DNA of 64,000 nt from Nitrospirales bacterium. GTDB taxonomy: Bacteria > Nitrospirota > Nitrospiria > Nitrospirales > UBA8639. A program made the position numbers and the translations under genes. The notes beneath the pieces were generated by a model. The model worked only from the letters and a program-made list of their open reading frames with translations. It ran no database searches and was not told the origin of the DNA. Positions within the stretch are counted from its first letter, which is position 1. Each line of letters starts with the position of its first letter. The stretch is taken from the NCBI GenBank assembly GCA_022828225.1, contig JAJEJG010000008.1, positions 62,001 through 126,000 of the forward strand, written 5' to 3'. Below, one piece after another: positions 27,144 to 36,194 of the stretch.

Positions 27144-27608
27144 ATGAAAGCCGTGCTCCAACGGGTCCGCTCGGCTGCCGTCACGGTCGAGGGCGACACC
27201 ATCGCGTCCATTGCGCAAGGGCTCGTGGTCCTGTTGGGCGTGGCGAAAGACGATTCCGAGGACGACGTCTCCTATATGGCTGACAAGATCCCGCAACTCC
27301 GCATCTTCTCCGACGAAGCGGGGAAGATGAACCGGTCGATCACGGACGTGAAAGGGGAACTGCTGATGGTCTCGCAATTTACGTTGTTGGGCGACACCCA
27401 TCGTGGCCGGCGTCCGGGCTTCGATGCGGCCGCGCCGCCCGACGTGGCGCAGCGACTCTATGAATCCGCGGCGCACGCCATTCGAGAACAGGGCGTTCAG
27501 GTGCAAACAGGCAAGTTCGGTGCCAATATGGTCGTGACGTTGGAAAATGACGGCCCGGTGACATTTGTTCTTGACAGCCACCGGAGGCAATCAGGGAAAA
27601 TAGAGTAG
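27144..27608 (+). CDS. dtd: D-aminoacyl-tRNA deacylase
   Basis: The 154-aa enzyme hydrolyses D-amino acids wrongly attached to tRNA. It starts MKAVLQRVRSAAVTVEG and contains the two family motifs SQFTL near residue 78 and NDGPVTF near the C terminus. The frame is open about 77 codons upstream, but this ATG with GAGGAG about 10 nt before it fits the family length. Confidence 0.93.
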   Translation: MKAVLQRVRSAAVTVEGDTIASIAQGLVVLLGVAKDDSEDDVSYMADKIPQLRIFSDEAGKMNRSITDVKGELLMVSQFTLLGDTHRGRRPGFDAAAPPDVAQRLYESAAHAIREQGVQVQTGKFGANMVVTLENDGPVTFVLDSHRRQSGKIE

Positions 27609-27650
27609 GTGTTGAACGGACCCGGGCACGAACGGGTCAATGGGGGGCAG

Positions 27651-28217
27651 ATGACAACCGCCGTTTCTCAACATCATCCACTCAGGCGACTATTCGGGGC
27701 GCTGACGGAACGTAGCTTTACCGAATCACTGGGCTGGCCCGATTTCAACGTCACCGCCTACCTCTCCAACCTGCTCGTCGAATTCTCCCACGTCGACCAA
27801 CTCCGGCACATCAAGAACCAGCGCGGGCAACCCGTCGAAACGGTGGCAGAACTGTTATACGAATCCGAACTCGCGACGGACTCCCCCGATCCGGACCGGG
27901 AACGGACCATTCACCGGCACATCGGCGACTTGACGCTGTTTATCGCGGGGCTGTTTCCGGAATATCTCCGCTATCTCAAAACCGGCGGGCTGATTTACCA
28001 CAAGGATCATCTCGTGAATTACGTGAAAGCCGGGAAACGCTCATACCGGATTGTCGCCGCCTTCCAACACGACGAACGCAGGGATCCGCCGGTGCTGTTT
28101 CAAAAACTCTCCTCGAACTTCGAACTGTGCGTGACCGGGCTGGGCCTCGTACGCCAGGACCTGGACCGCATGCAGCATCCTCCGCATCAACACGCCAAAG
28201 ACATTTTGTTGCATTAA
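27651..28217 (+). CDS. Conserved hypothetical protein
   Basis: The 188-aa protein starts at an ATG preceded by GGGGGG. It is helical and soluble, with conserved-looking blocks SFTESLGWPDFNVTAYLSNLL, a HVDQLRHIKN stretch and a His/Lys-rich C terminus. It lies 42 nt after dtd and just before the VOC gene, on the same strand. I do not recognise a family. Confidence 0.7.
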   Translation: MTTAVSQHHPLRRLFGALTERSFTESLGWPDFNVTAYLSNLLVEFSHVDQLRHIKNQRGQPVETVAELLYESELATDSPDPDRERTIHRHIGDLTLFIAGLFPEYLRYLKTGGLIYHKDHLVNYVKAGKRSYRIVAAFQHDERRDPPVLFQKLSSNFELCVTGLGLVRQDLDRMQHPPHQHAKDILLH

Positions 28218-28244
28218 TGCATGATAGCACCGAGTGAGCGCGGG

Positions 28245-28685
28245 ATGGGATCCGTCATCTTTCATTTGGCCTTTCCCGTACACGATCTGGAAGCAGCCAG
28301 GGGATTTTACGTCGATGGTTTAGGCTGCACGCTGGGGCGCCAGTCGCCGCACGCCATGCTGCTGAAATTCAAGGACCATCAAATCGTGGCTCAATTGACG
28401 ACGGAGCCGCTTCCCCGGCAGAAAGGCATCTACCCGCGACATTTCGGCTTGGTGTTTACGAACGAGGAGGAGTGGCAAGCAATAGTGGATCGGGCCAAGG
28501 CCCACGGGCTCAAGTTCTACCAACAACCCCGTCGTCGATTTCCAGGCACCCGGCTGGAACACCAGACGTTTTTTCTCGAAGACCCGTCACACAATTTGCT
28601 GGAGTTCAAACACTACACGCATGATAGCGCGATCTTCGGCGAGCACGACGCGTCCGTGATCGGCGACGAACACGAGCCGCGGTAG
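28245..28685 (+). CDS. VOC (glyoxalase/dioxygenase) family protein
   Basis: About 146 aa with two beta-alpha-beta-beta-beta units. Putative metal ligands are H in FHLAFPV, H in YPRHFGLVF and E in NLLEFKHY, the usual vicinal-oxygen-chelate positions. The family includes glyoxalases, dioxygenases and resistance proteins; the substrate here is unknown. An in-frame ATG at 28221 is also possible; neither start has a strong ribosome site. Confidence 0.8.
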   Translation: MGSVIFHLAFPVHDLEAARGFYVDGLGCTLGRQSPHAMLLKFKDHQIVAQLTTEPLPRQKGIYPRHFGLVFTNEEEWQAIVDRAKAHGLKFYQQPRRRFPGTRLEHQTFFLEDPSHNLLEFKHYTHDSAIFGEHDASVIGDEHEPR

Positions 28686-28716
28686 CCCCCAAGCGTGATT
28701 CTGATTTCTTGATTTT

Positions 28717-28745
28717 TTGACATCTGGATAAAAATCATGCAATAT
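28717..28745 (+). promoter_or_regulatory. Candidate promoter of the AAA/DUF4143 gene
   Basis: TTGACA, a 17-bp A/T-rich spacer and CAATAT lie about 40 bp upstream of the ATG at 28786, in a clearly AT-rich gap. Confidence 0.4.
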
Positions 28746-28785
28746 TTTTAGACAGGTATATAAAAAACTTGATTCATCACAGAAC

Positions 28786-29898
28786 ATGAAACGTTATCTT
28801 GAGTCTCAGGTTCGCCAGGATCTGAAGCGTAAAATGGTCTTCGTCGGCGGCCCCCGGCAGGTCGGTAAAACAACGCTTGCTCGTAAGATCCTGGGAAGAT
28901 CCAAGGCGGGTTACTTGAATTGGGACATCCCCGATCACCGGGATCGTATCTTGCGTCGGACGTTCCCCAGGTCCGGGCTCTGGGTCTTCGATGAAATTCA
29001 CAAATACCGGCGCTGGCGCAACTATGTAAAAGGACTGTACGATGCTCGCGAAGCGGGGCAACAGATTCTCGTCACCGGTAGTGCCCGACTCGACTATTAT
29101 CGATTCGGTGGCGACTCCCTGCAGGGGAGGTATCACTACCTCCGGCTTCATCCACTGAGTGTCGCTGAACTCAAACTGACCTCAGCAGAGGATTTTGAAT
29201 CATTGCTTAACCTGGGCGGCTTTCCCGAACCGTTCCTGGGCGGATCGGAAAGAGAAGCGCGCCGCTGGTCCAATGAATACCGCAGCCGTCTGGTGCGCGA
29301 GGATCTCCTGAGTCTGGAACAGGTGCAGGACTTGGGCAGCATTGAATTATTGATGACCCGATTACCCGATCTCACCGGCAACCCGCTTTCAGTCAATGGG
29401 CTCGCTGAACAAATACGGATCAGCCACAAGACGGTGAGCAAATGGCTTGATATTTTGGAGAGACTCTATGCGATCTTCTTCACGTTGCCGTTCGGCTCTC
29501 CGAAGATCAAGGCGGTAAAAAAGGCCCGTAAACATTATCATTTTGATTGGTCTTTAATTCCGGACGCCGCATTCCGATTTGAAAATCTCGTGGCCTCCCA
29601 TCTATTGAAGTGGGTCCATTTCCGGGAAGATACGGAAGGTGTTCCGACCGAGTTACGCTATTTTCGCGACATTGAAGGACGGGAAGTCGATTTCGTGGTG
29701 GTTGAAAAGGGCAAGCCGGTACTCTTTGTCGAATGCAAGTCGTCGGACCGCGCGGTCAGTCTCTCACTGAGATACCTGAAACGGCGTTTTCCCGACGCGG
29801 CCGCATGGCAAGTCTCAGCGCAAGGGAAGAAGGACTACGTCACCCGCGAAGGTATTCGTGTCGCGCCGGCGCTTACGTTGCTTGCGACGTTGAGGTAG
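28786..29898 (+). CDS. AAA-family ATPase with C-terminal DUF4143
   Basis: The 370-aa protein has Walker A GGPRQVGKTT near residue 21, Walker B LWVFDEIHKYRRW, a sensor stretch ILVTGSARLD and, C-terminally, the DUF4143 fold with a nuclease-like core (GREVDFVVVEKGKPVLFVECKSS). This is a large family in bacteria and archaea, often in accessory DNA; some members behave like toxin or defence ATPases, but function is not established. Gene and upstream region have lower GC than neighbours. Confidence 0.85.
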   Translation: MKRYLESQVRQDLKRKMVFVGGPRQVGKTTLARKILGRSKAGYLNWDIPDHRDRILRRTFPRSGLWVFDEIHKYRRWRNYVKGLYDAREAGQQILVTGSARLDYYRFGGDSLQGRYHYLRLHPLSVAELKLTSAEDFESLLNLGGFPEPFLGGSEREARRWSNEYRSRLVREDLLSLEQVQDLGSIELLMTRLPDLTGNPLSVNGLAEQIRISHKTVSKWLDILERLYAIFFTLPFGSPKIKAVKKARKHYHFDWSLIPDAAFRFENLVASHLLKWVHFREDTEGVPTELRYFRDIEGREVDFVVVEKGKPVLFVECKSSDRAVSLSLRYLKRRFPDAAAWQVSAQGKKDYVTREGIRVAPALTLLATLR

Positions 29899-29907
29899 AG
29901 GCACGAG

Positions 29908-30510
29908 CTAGGGCATGACGTCGAGTTCTGCCAGGACTTCCTCCAGGTGGCCGTCTACTTTGACCTTTTGGAAGATATCGTCAAGCTTGCTCTGTTCGTC
30001 GATAATGAACGTCGTGCGCTCGATGCCCATAAATTTCCGGCCGTACAACGATTTCTCTTTCCACACCCCGTAGGCCTGCACCACGGTTTTCTGTTCGTCA
30101 CTGAGTAATGGGAAATTCAGGTTGAACTTTTTCACAAATTTCTTGTGCGAGTCCACGGAATCTGCGCTGATCCCCAGCACCACGGCACCGCTGGCATGAA
30201 TTTCCTCCAGGCCGTCACGAAAGGCGCAGGACTCTTTGGTGCAACCCGGCGTATCGTCTTTCGGGTAAAAATATAGCACGACTTTCTTGCCCTTGAAATC
30301 GGACAACTTTACGATTTTCCCATCCTGATTCGGCAAGGAAAAGGTCGGAGCCTTTTGTCCGATTTTCATCTGTTTGGTCGAAGGTCCCGGGGAGGCCTGT
30401 ACGGTTTTCTTCGTTTTCGCTTTGGCCGGTGCGGTCGTTTTCTTGGCGACGGCCTTTTTCGTTCGTCCGGATGCCGTTGGTTTTTTCGTTGCCTTACTTC
30501 TCTCGGCCAT
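29908..30510 (-). CDS. bcp: Peroxiredoxin (Bcp/PrxQ type) with a Lys/Ala-rich N-terminal tail
   Basis: The C-terminal 150 residues are a PrxQ-type thioredoxin-dependent thiol peroxidase with the catalytic PGCTKESC motif, where the first Cys is peroxidatic and the second, five residues on, resolving. The first 46 or so residues are a histone-H1-like tail of repeated Lys-Lys, Ala-Lys and Thr-Lys. The ATG at 30510 has GAGGGGGAAG before it; an ATG at 30528 is also in frame. The tail could bind DNA or polyphosphate, which is inference. Confidence 0.9.
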   Translation of the reverse strand: MAERSKATKKPTASGRTKKAVAKKTTAPAKAKTKKTVQASPGPSTKQMKIGQKAPTFSLPNQDGKIVKLSDFKGKKVVLYFYPKDDTPGCTKESCAFRDGLEEIHASGAVVLGISADSVDSHKKFVKKFNLNFPLLSDEQKTVVQAYGVWKEKSLYGRKFMGIERTTFIIDEQSKLDDIFQKVKVDGHLEEVLAELDVMP

Positions 30511-30655
30511 TACTTCCCCCTCTGTCATGAATTCGGAATAATCATTCAGGCACCCGAGGTTTTCACCAGCGTCCCTTCTTCCCCGAGCACTCGTAAAATT
30601 TTATGATATACCAGTGCCAAAAGAAAAGAGAAAATCCTGGCACCGTAAGGAACAC

Positions 30656-31819
30656 GTGCAAGTCGTCGTCGATGAAAATATTCCGTTTGCCCGGGAAGCG
30701 TTTTCGCATCTTGGGTCCGTGACCCTGCTCCCGGGACGAGCCATCACCCGTGAGACGATTCGGAAAGCCCACGCGCTGATCGTCCGGTCCGTCACCAAAG
30801 TGGATGCCGCGCTGTTGACCGATACCGACGTGCAATTCGTGGGAACGGCGACCACGGGCGTCGAGCATATCGACCGCGAGTATCTGGCCGCCCGCAACCT
30901 CGGGTTTGCCGCGGCCCTCGGGTGCAATGCAAACGCCGTGGCGGAATACGTGCTGACGGCCCTGCTCGTGACGGCTCGCACCAAGGGACTGAGCCTCAGC
31001 GGAAAAACCCTCGGGATCATCGGCGCGGGCCGGATCGGCGGCATTGTGGCGGCCAAGGCGCCCGCGCTGGGCATGAAGACGCTTCTGCATGATCCGCCAT
31101 TGGCGCGAGCAACCGGCGAACCACGATACCGGTCACTGGCTGAAACCCTGCAAGCCGACTTCATCACCTTGCACGTCCCGTTGACGTACGACGGACCCGA
31201 CGCCACGTTTCATTTAATCGGAGCCGATGAACTGGCGCACATAACGCCCTCTGCCATTCTGATCAATACCGCACGCGGTGAAGTCGTGGATAACGCAGTC
31301 CTGCTTGAGACATTGACCAAGGGAACGATAGGAGGCGCGGTCCTGGACGTCTGGGAACGGGAGCCTGCCATCAACTGGGATCTTCTGAACCGGGTGACGC
31401 TCGGCACACCACACGTTGCCGGCTATTCTTCCGACGGAAAAATCAATGGAACGGTGATGGTGTATCACGCCTGCTGTGGCTTTTGGGGAATCGAGCCGGC
31501 CTGGGTTCCTCCTTCTGATCCACCGGCTGCACCGGCACCCGGCTCTTTGCCCCATCTTCAATTCGATGCCACCGGCAAAGATTTCCAAACCCTGGCCCAT
31601 GACATTCTCACGACCCTGTACGACCTACCCGCAGACCACGCGCGAATGCGTGACCTACTCGCCCTTCCCGAGCCATTGCGCCCTCAGGCATTCGACCGGC
31701 TCCGAAGAGATTATCCGCACCGCCGGGAATTCGCCGGTTCACCGATCTCCATCACGGGTGGAGACCAACACCTCTTAACCCGCCTTCAAACATTGGAAAT
31801 CCACACCGATGAACCCTGA
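30656..31819 (+). CDS. pdxB: 4-phosphoerythronate dehydrogenase-like
   Basis: The 387-aa protein matches PdxB closely: VDENIPFAREAF at the start, GTATTGVEHID, GCNANAVAEYV, Rossmann motif GIIGAGRIGG, and catalytic Arg (INTARGEVVDN), Glu (WEREP) and His (PHVAGYS). PdxB oxidises 4-phosphoerythronate in the DXP-dependent pyridoxal-phosphate pathway. The C-terminal dimerisation domain is present. The GTG at 30656 is chosen because AAGGA lies 5 nt before it and because it aligns with the family start; a GTG at 30614 is also in frame. Confidence 0.9.
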   Translation: MQVVVDENIPFAREAFSHLGSVTLLPGRAITRETIRKAHALIVRSVTKVDAALLTDTDVQFVGTATTGVEHIDREYLAARNLGFAAALGCNANAVAEYVLTALLVTARTKGLSLSGKTLGIIGAGRIGGIVAAKAPALGMKTLLHDPPLARATGEPRYRSLAETLQADFITLHVPLTYDGPDATFHLIGADELAHITPSAILINTARGEVVDNAVLLETLTKGTIGGAVLDVWEREPAINWDLLNRVTLGTPHVAGYSSDGKINGTVMVYHACCGFWGIEPAWVPPSDPPAAPAPGSLPHLQFDATGKDFQTLAHDILTTLYDLPADHARMRDLLALPEPLRPQAFDRLRRDYPHRREFAGSPISITGGDQHLLTRLQTLEIHTDEP

Positions 31820-32058
31820 GCTGTGGATCCAAATTGCCTGTTAACTCTTGTCCGATCAATGACCTCTTTCCGTCATTCCTGACATTTTTAATCGGGAATC
31901 CAGTGTCTTTGTCTTGATTATGTTGCAACCGGTTGTCATGACGCTGGCGGCCAAAGGACTCCCCGTTGAGAAGTTGCAGGGACGGGAGAGATGAACTACC
32001 GTTTATAGTCTTCTTCACCGCAAACAAAAGAGGAACGTACTACTAGGACGCAACCGTT

Positions 32059-32883
32059 ATGAAGTCATTCTTGTTTCCCATTCTGGTCCTCTCATGCTGT
32101 CTGGCAACGGCCCTGCCGGCTGCGGAGTTGGAGACCATCGAGAACGCTACGCTTGTCGAGGCCGGACTGAACGACGGGGACAGTTTCAAGGTCAAGGCCG
32201 ACGGCAAGGAACTGCACCTGCGGCTCTACTACGTGGATTGCTTGGAAACCGCCGCCGGCACCGATGCCGAATTGGAAAGAATCCGCGAACAACAATACCA
32301 TTTCGGCCTCGAAGACCCCGCTGCCGTTGTGCGCTTCGGCAAACAGGCCACCGATTACGTCAAACGGGTTCTATCCCGGCCGTTCGCCATTCACACCAGC
32401 TATGCGAAAGCACCAGGAGGGTCGGCCATAGGGCGCCACTATGCCTTTATCGAAACCCAAGACGGCCGTGATCTCGGGCACCTCCTCGTCGAACAGGGCC
32501 TGGCCAGAGTACACGGCGAAAGCCACCAAGCCCCTGACAGAACGCCAAGCAAATTCGTATGGAAAGAACTCCGGGATGTCCTCGATTTCGCCATGTTGAA
32601 GCGCAATGGAATATGGAAGGAAACCGATCCTGAACGCCTCCTTGAACTGCGCAAAATCCTGCTGGAAGAAGAGATGAAATGGGAGAAAAAATGCGACAAA
32701 CCTATCGACCTGAATACTGCATCAAATGAACAGCTCCAGGAAATTCCAAGGGTTGGTCCGGCTACAGCTGCCAAAATCACCGCCGGCAGGCCCTACGAGT
32801 CCGTCGAAGACCTGTTGAAGATTCCGGGCATCGGGCCGAAAACATTGGCGAAGATCAGGCCGTGCGTGACCGTCAGGCACTGA
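32059..32883 (+). CDS. Secreted nuclease-like (SNase) protein with C-terminal ComEA-type HhH
   Basis: The 274-aa protein has a signal peptide (cleavage near LPAAE), a staphylococcal-nuclease-like OB fold (about 25-165, with DGDSFKV and the LLVEQGLARVHG end) and a C-terminal double helix-hairpin-helix (IDLNTASNEQLQEIPRVG and LLKIPGIGPKTL) of the ComEA type that binds DNA. The usual SNase catalytic Arg/Glu set is only partly visible. It probably binds or degrades DNA in the periplasm; a role in DNA uptake is possible. Confidence 0.8.
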   Translation: MKSFLFPILVLSCCLATALPAAELETIENATLVEAGLNDGDSFKVKADGKELHLRLYYVDCLETAAGTDAELERIREQQYHFGLEDPAAVVRFGKQATDYVKRVLSRPFAIHTSYAKAPGGSAIGRHYAFIETQDGRDLGHLLVEQGLARVHGESHQAPDRTPSKFVWKELRDVLDFAMLKRNGIWKETDPERLLELRKILLEEEMKWEKKCDKPIDLNTASNEQLQEIPRVGPATAAKITAGRPYESVEDLLKIPGIGPKTLAKIRPCVTVRH

Positions 32884-32960
32884 ACGGATAAACAACGAAG
32901 AGAAAGACGCTGGATCCCCGATCGGGTCGGGGATGACAGGAAATGCAGACGCTCTGTCCC

Positions 32961-33026
32961 GGCGCCTTCGGGCGTGGCTGCGCCCCAGTCCCGAAACCTC
33001 TATTTGGGGGCGAGGACTGTCTGAGA
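32961..33026. repeat. Partial copy of the long GGCGCC...GAGGACTGTCTGAG repeat
   Basis: It begins GGCGCCTTCGGGCGTGGC and runs through GGGGCGAGGACTGTCTGAG, matching the longer copies at 42168-42340 and 56669-56845, then stops before their second half. Confidence 0.75.
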
Positions 33027-33056
33027 AAGGGCTCTTCTATGGGGTACTATGGGGTA

Positions 33057-33093
33057 TTGACATAATATGGACGAATTTCTATAATTCTATAAT
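33057..33093 (+). promoter_or_regulatory. Consensus promoter of the Rrf2-sulfate operon
   Basis: TTGACA (33057-33062), exactly 17 bp, then TATAAT (33080-33085) is a perfect sigma70 consensus. A second TATAAT follows at 33088-33093, forming a tandem TATAATTC repeat. The A/T-rich stretch after it is a plausible site for the Rrf2 protein encoded just downstream. Confidence 0.75.
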
Positions 33094-33118
33094 TCCTATC
33101 GGAAATGTATGAATTGAG

Positions 33119-33574
33119 ATGTTGAAGATTCCGCTGAAAGTGACGTATGCGATTTTTGCGACGCTGGATCTCGCCTTGCGATACGGGGAGGGGCCGGTGC
33201 AGGCCAAGACGATTGCCCGGCGGCAGACCATTCCTCCGCGGTTTATCGAGCAGGTGCTGCACGCCTTGAAGCAGGGCGGCATCGTTGACAGCATAAGGGG
33301 GCCGCAGGGAGGATACGTGCTGCGACAGCCCCCGGCGGAAGTATCCGTGGCCGCCATCGTCGAAACGATGAACGGGCAAGTTGAGCCGGAAACCCGAGAG
33401 GCCGGCACGAACGGGCGGGCCTTGCGGCCTCCCCATCGCGAGGCGTTATTATCAAGGCTCTGGGATCGCGTGTACCAGGCCGAGCGGGAGATTTTGAGTG
33501 CGGTCACGCTGCAATCCCTGATTGAACAATATACGGAGCTCGAACAGCAACGAGCGCCGATGTATCACATTTAA
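33119..33574 (+). CDS. Rrf2-family transcriptional regulator (CymR-like)
   Basis: The 151-aa protein has the Rrf2 winged helix (KVTYAIFATLDLALRYGEG, then RFIEQVLHALKQGGIVDSIRGPQGGYVL). It lacks the three-Cys cluster of IscR/NsrR, as do CymR-type Rrf2 proteins that control sulfur genes. It lies 48 nt upstream of the sulfite reductase gene, so it most likely regulates this operon, perhaps in response to O-acetylserine or cysteine supply (inference). Confidence 0.88.
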   Translation: MLKIPLKVTYAIFATLDLALRYGEGPVQAKTIARRQTIPPRFIEQVLHALKQGGIVDSIRGPQGGYVLRQPPAEVSVAAIVETMNGQVEPETREAGTNGRALRPPHREALLSRLWDRVYQAEREILSAVTLQSLIEQYTELEQQRAPMYHI

Positions 33575-33622
33575 CGTTGAAGGTGTCGGGAACATATTCC
33601 CCATTTCATCCGGAGGCACATC

Positions 33623-36079
33623 ATGAGCACGGGCCGTTCCACCACGTTTCCTGAGATTCATACCATCCCCATCCCTCAAGAGATTCAAGAGGAAATCGAA
33701 ACGTTTGAAGACGAGGTCAAACGGTTACAGGCCGGCGACGTCACCCTGGACCTGTTCAAGCCGTTCCGGCTGCAATACGGCATCTATGGGCAACGGCAGG
33801 CGGACGTGCAAATGGTGCGCATCAAAATTCCCTTTGGCGGGATGACGTCCAACCAGGTACGCCGCGTCGCCGAACTGGCCGAGACTTACGCCACGGGCGT
33901 CGGCCACGTGACGACCCGGCAGGATATTCAATTGCACTTCGTGCCCCTGCCGCAGGTCAGCACGGTCATGCGCAAACTGGAAGAAGTGGGATTCACCACG
34001 CGCGAAGCCTGCGCCAACACCGTCCGCAACGTCACGGCCTGCCACCTGGCCGGCGTCTGCCAGGGCGAAGTCTTCGACGTGACACCCTACGCGAACACCG
34101 TGGCGCGGCACCTGTTGCGCAACCCGCTCAACCAGAGCCTGCCGCGCAAATTCAAGATCGCGTTTTCCGGCTGCAATCACGATTGCGCCATGACGCCCAT
34201 TCACGACGTGGGCTTATTGGCGAAGAAAGCGGAGGACGGCACGATCGGCTTTCGCATGGTGGTCGGCGGCGGATTGGGCGCGGCCCCGCGCATCGCGCAC
34301 CTGCTCCGGGAATTCGTGCCCATGGATGACCTGATCCCGTCCATCGAAGCCGTCATCAAGGTCTTCGACAATCTGGGCAATCGGAAGAACCGCAGCAAAG
34401 CCCGCATGAAATTCGTGATCGAAAAACTGGGGTTTGAAGAATTCAAGCGCCGGTGGGAAGCAGCCTATGAAGAGATGTTCGGCGCCAAGCCCGCGCATCA
34501 GCCGATGAAACTCCTCCCGCATGCCGACCCGGCTCCCCTCATCATGCCGGCCAAGAACGGGGGCAACGGCAATGGCGGTCACCCTGACGGGGCACAGGCC
34601 TCGCCGTTCGCCACGTGGAGACGCACGAACGTGGTGAAGCAACGGCAGGACGGGTTTTCCGCGGCCGTGCTGCGACTGCCGACGGGGGATATCACCGCCG
34701 AGCAAATGCTGGTGGTGGCTGATCTGGCCGAACGCTATTCCAACGGCAACGTTCGCACCACGATCGGGCAGAACCTGATTATTCGCTGGGTGGCCGATGA
34801 ACAGCTCGAGGCCTTCCACGAGGAATTGGATGCCCACGGATTGAGCCAGCCCGGCGCGAATAAAACCGAAGACATCGTGGCCTGCCCGGGAACCGATACC
34901 TGCGGTCTGGGCATTACCTCATCCAAGGGCGTCGCCCGCGCGTTGGCCGAAGTGTTTCCGCCCGGCCAGGTCCCCGAGGATTTGAAAGGGACCACGATCC
35001 ACATCAGCGGCTGTCATAATTCGTGCGCCCAGCATCATATCTCGACCATCGGGCTGCACGGGGTGGGCAAACGCGTCGGCGATCACATCGCCCCGGTCTA
35101 TGAACTGCATCTGGGCGGGCGGGTCAACGGGACAGCGGAAGTCGGACACATGACGATCAAACTCCCGGCCAAGAACGTCCCGGCCGCGGTGTCGCACTTG
35201 CTCGACGTGTATCGACGCGACCGCCAGGAGGGCGAAAGCCTGCACACCTTTGTCAAACGGGTCGGCAAGAACGCACTCAAGGAAGAACTGATCGGGCATT
35301 CCATTCTGCCGTCCTATGACGACGATCCGTCGTACTACTTCGATTGGGAAGCGGATGAAGAATTTACGCTCGAAGATCTCGGTCCCGGTGAATGTGCCGG
35401 CGGCGCCATCGAGATGATCGACAACCGGATCCTGGAAGCCGAGCAGGAACTCTATCAGGCTCGCATCCTGGCCGAGAAACATCAGTACGCCATGGCCATC
35501 AACAAGTCCTATCGCGCCGTGGTGGCCGGAGCCAAGGCGTTGCTCGTGACCGAGGGCATCGATCCGAACACCGATGCCGACACGCTGGCGGAATTCGATC
35601 AATTCGCCGACCGGCAAAACGGGCTCATTCCGCAAACGTATCGCGGGTTGGCCCGAACCGTCAGCGACCTGGGCACCAAAAACAACTCCGCCGAGTTCAC
35701 GAAGCAGAAGATGGCCTTTGCCAAAGGGTTCGTGGAACACTGCCGGAAATTGACCGAAGCCATTGACGAGGATCTGAAACTCGGAACCGTTGAAGAGAGC
35801 CCGGCTGAAAGCGAACCGGCCCCGGCCGCGGAACCCGTTCAGGACGTGACCGTGCTGGATCTTCGAGGGGTCATGTGCCCGCTGAATTACGTCAAGACCA
35901 AGTTGAAATTGGAAATGATGGACGAGGGCGAACGTTTGGAAGTCTGGCTGGATGCCGGAGAGCCCATCAAGAACGTGCCCATGAGTCTGCGCAATGACGG
36001 CCACAAGGTGCTCGGCGAGGACCCGTTGGAAGCCGACGAACAACACTTCAAGGTGCTTGTTGAAAAGGTTGAGGCATAG
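33623..36079 (+). CDS. Sulfite/nitrite reductase haemoprotein fused to HEPN-like and TusA-like domains
   Basis: The 818-aa protein has two ferredoxin-like/sirohaem half-repeats (about 45-285 and 330-560). Cysteine sets of the C-X5-C and C-X3-C form occur in both halves (C140, C146, C184, C188 and C421, C427, C464, C468), although usually one half is degenerate. An alpha-helical HEPN-like segment (about 600-715) and a TusA-like domain with the CPLN motif at C752 follow. It should reduce sulfite (from the adjacent APS reductase) to sulfide; the TusA domain may receive or relay the sulfur. The ATG has GGAGG about 8 nt upstream. Confidence 0.88.
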   Translation: MSTGRSTTFPEIHTIPIPQEIQEEIETFEDEVKRLQAGDVTLDLFKPFRLQYGIYGQRQADVQMVRIKIPFGGMTSNQVRRVAELAETYATGVGHVTTRQDIQLHFVPLPQVSTVMRKLEEVGFTTREACANTVRNVTACHLAGVCQGEVFDVTPYANTVARHLLRNPLNQSLPRKFKIAFSGCNHDCAMTPIHDVGLLAKKAEDGTIGFRMVVGGGLGAAPRIAHLLREFVPMDDLIPSIEAVIKVFDNLGNRKNRSKARMKFVIEKLGFEEFKRRWEAAYEEMFGAKPAHQPMKLLPHADPAPLIMPAKNGGNGNGGHPDGAQASPFATWRRTNVVKQRQDGFSAAVLRLPTGDITAEQMLVVADLAERYSNGNVRTTIGQNLIIRWVADEQLEAFHEELDAHGLSQPGANKTEDIVACPGTDTCGLGITSSKGVARALAEVFPPGQVPEDLKGTTIHISGCHNSCAQHHISTIGLHGVGKRVGDHIAPVYELHLGGRVNGTAEVGHMTIKLPAKNVPAAVSHLLDVYRRDRQEGESLHTFVKRVGKNALKEELIGHSILPSYDDDPSYYFDWEADEEFTLEDLGPGECAGGAIEMIDNRILEAEQELYQARILAEKHQYAMAINKSYRAVVAGAKALLVTEGIDPNTDADTLAEFDQFADRQNGLIPQTYRGLARTVSDLGTKNNSAEFTKQKMAFAKGFVEHCRKLTEAIDEDLKLGTVEESPAESEPAPAAEPVQDVTVLDLRGVMCPLNYVKTKLKLEMMDEGERLEVWLDAGEPIKNVPMSLRNDGHKVLGEDPLEADEQHFKVLVEKVEA

Positions 36080-36080
36080 G

Positions 36081-36173
36081 CTCTACCTCCCCTCGCCCCT
36101 CCTTACAAAGGAGGGGGAAGGAAAAAGACGCCTTCATCCCTCCCCTTTGTAAGGGGAGGATAGGTGGGGTAGA
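36081..36173. repeat. MITE-like palindromic element, copy 1
   Basis: The arms CTCTACCTCCCCT...CCTTACAAAGG and CCTTTGTAAGG...GGGGTAGA are inverted, enclosing a short AT-poor core. It lies in the gap between the reductase gene and cysH. Related copies are at 38258-38370 and 41348-41483, with a lone arm near 42777-42806. Confidence 0.8.
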
Positions 36174-36194
36174 AGAAGCAGAAATGGTCATCAA

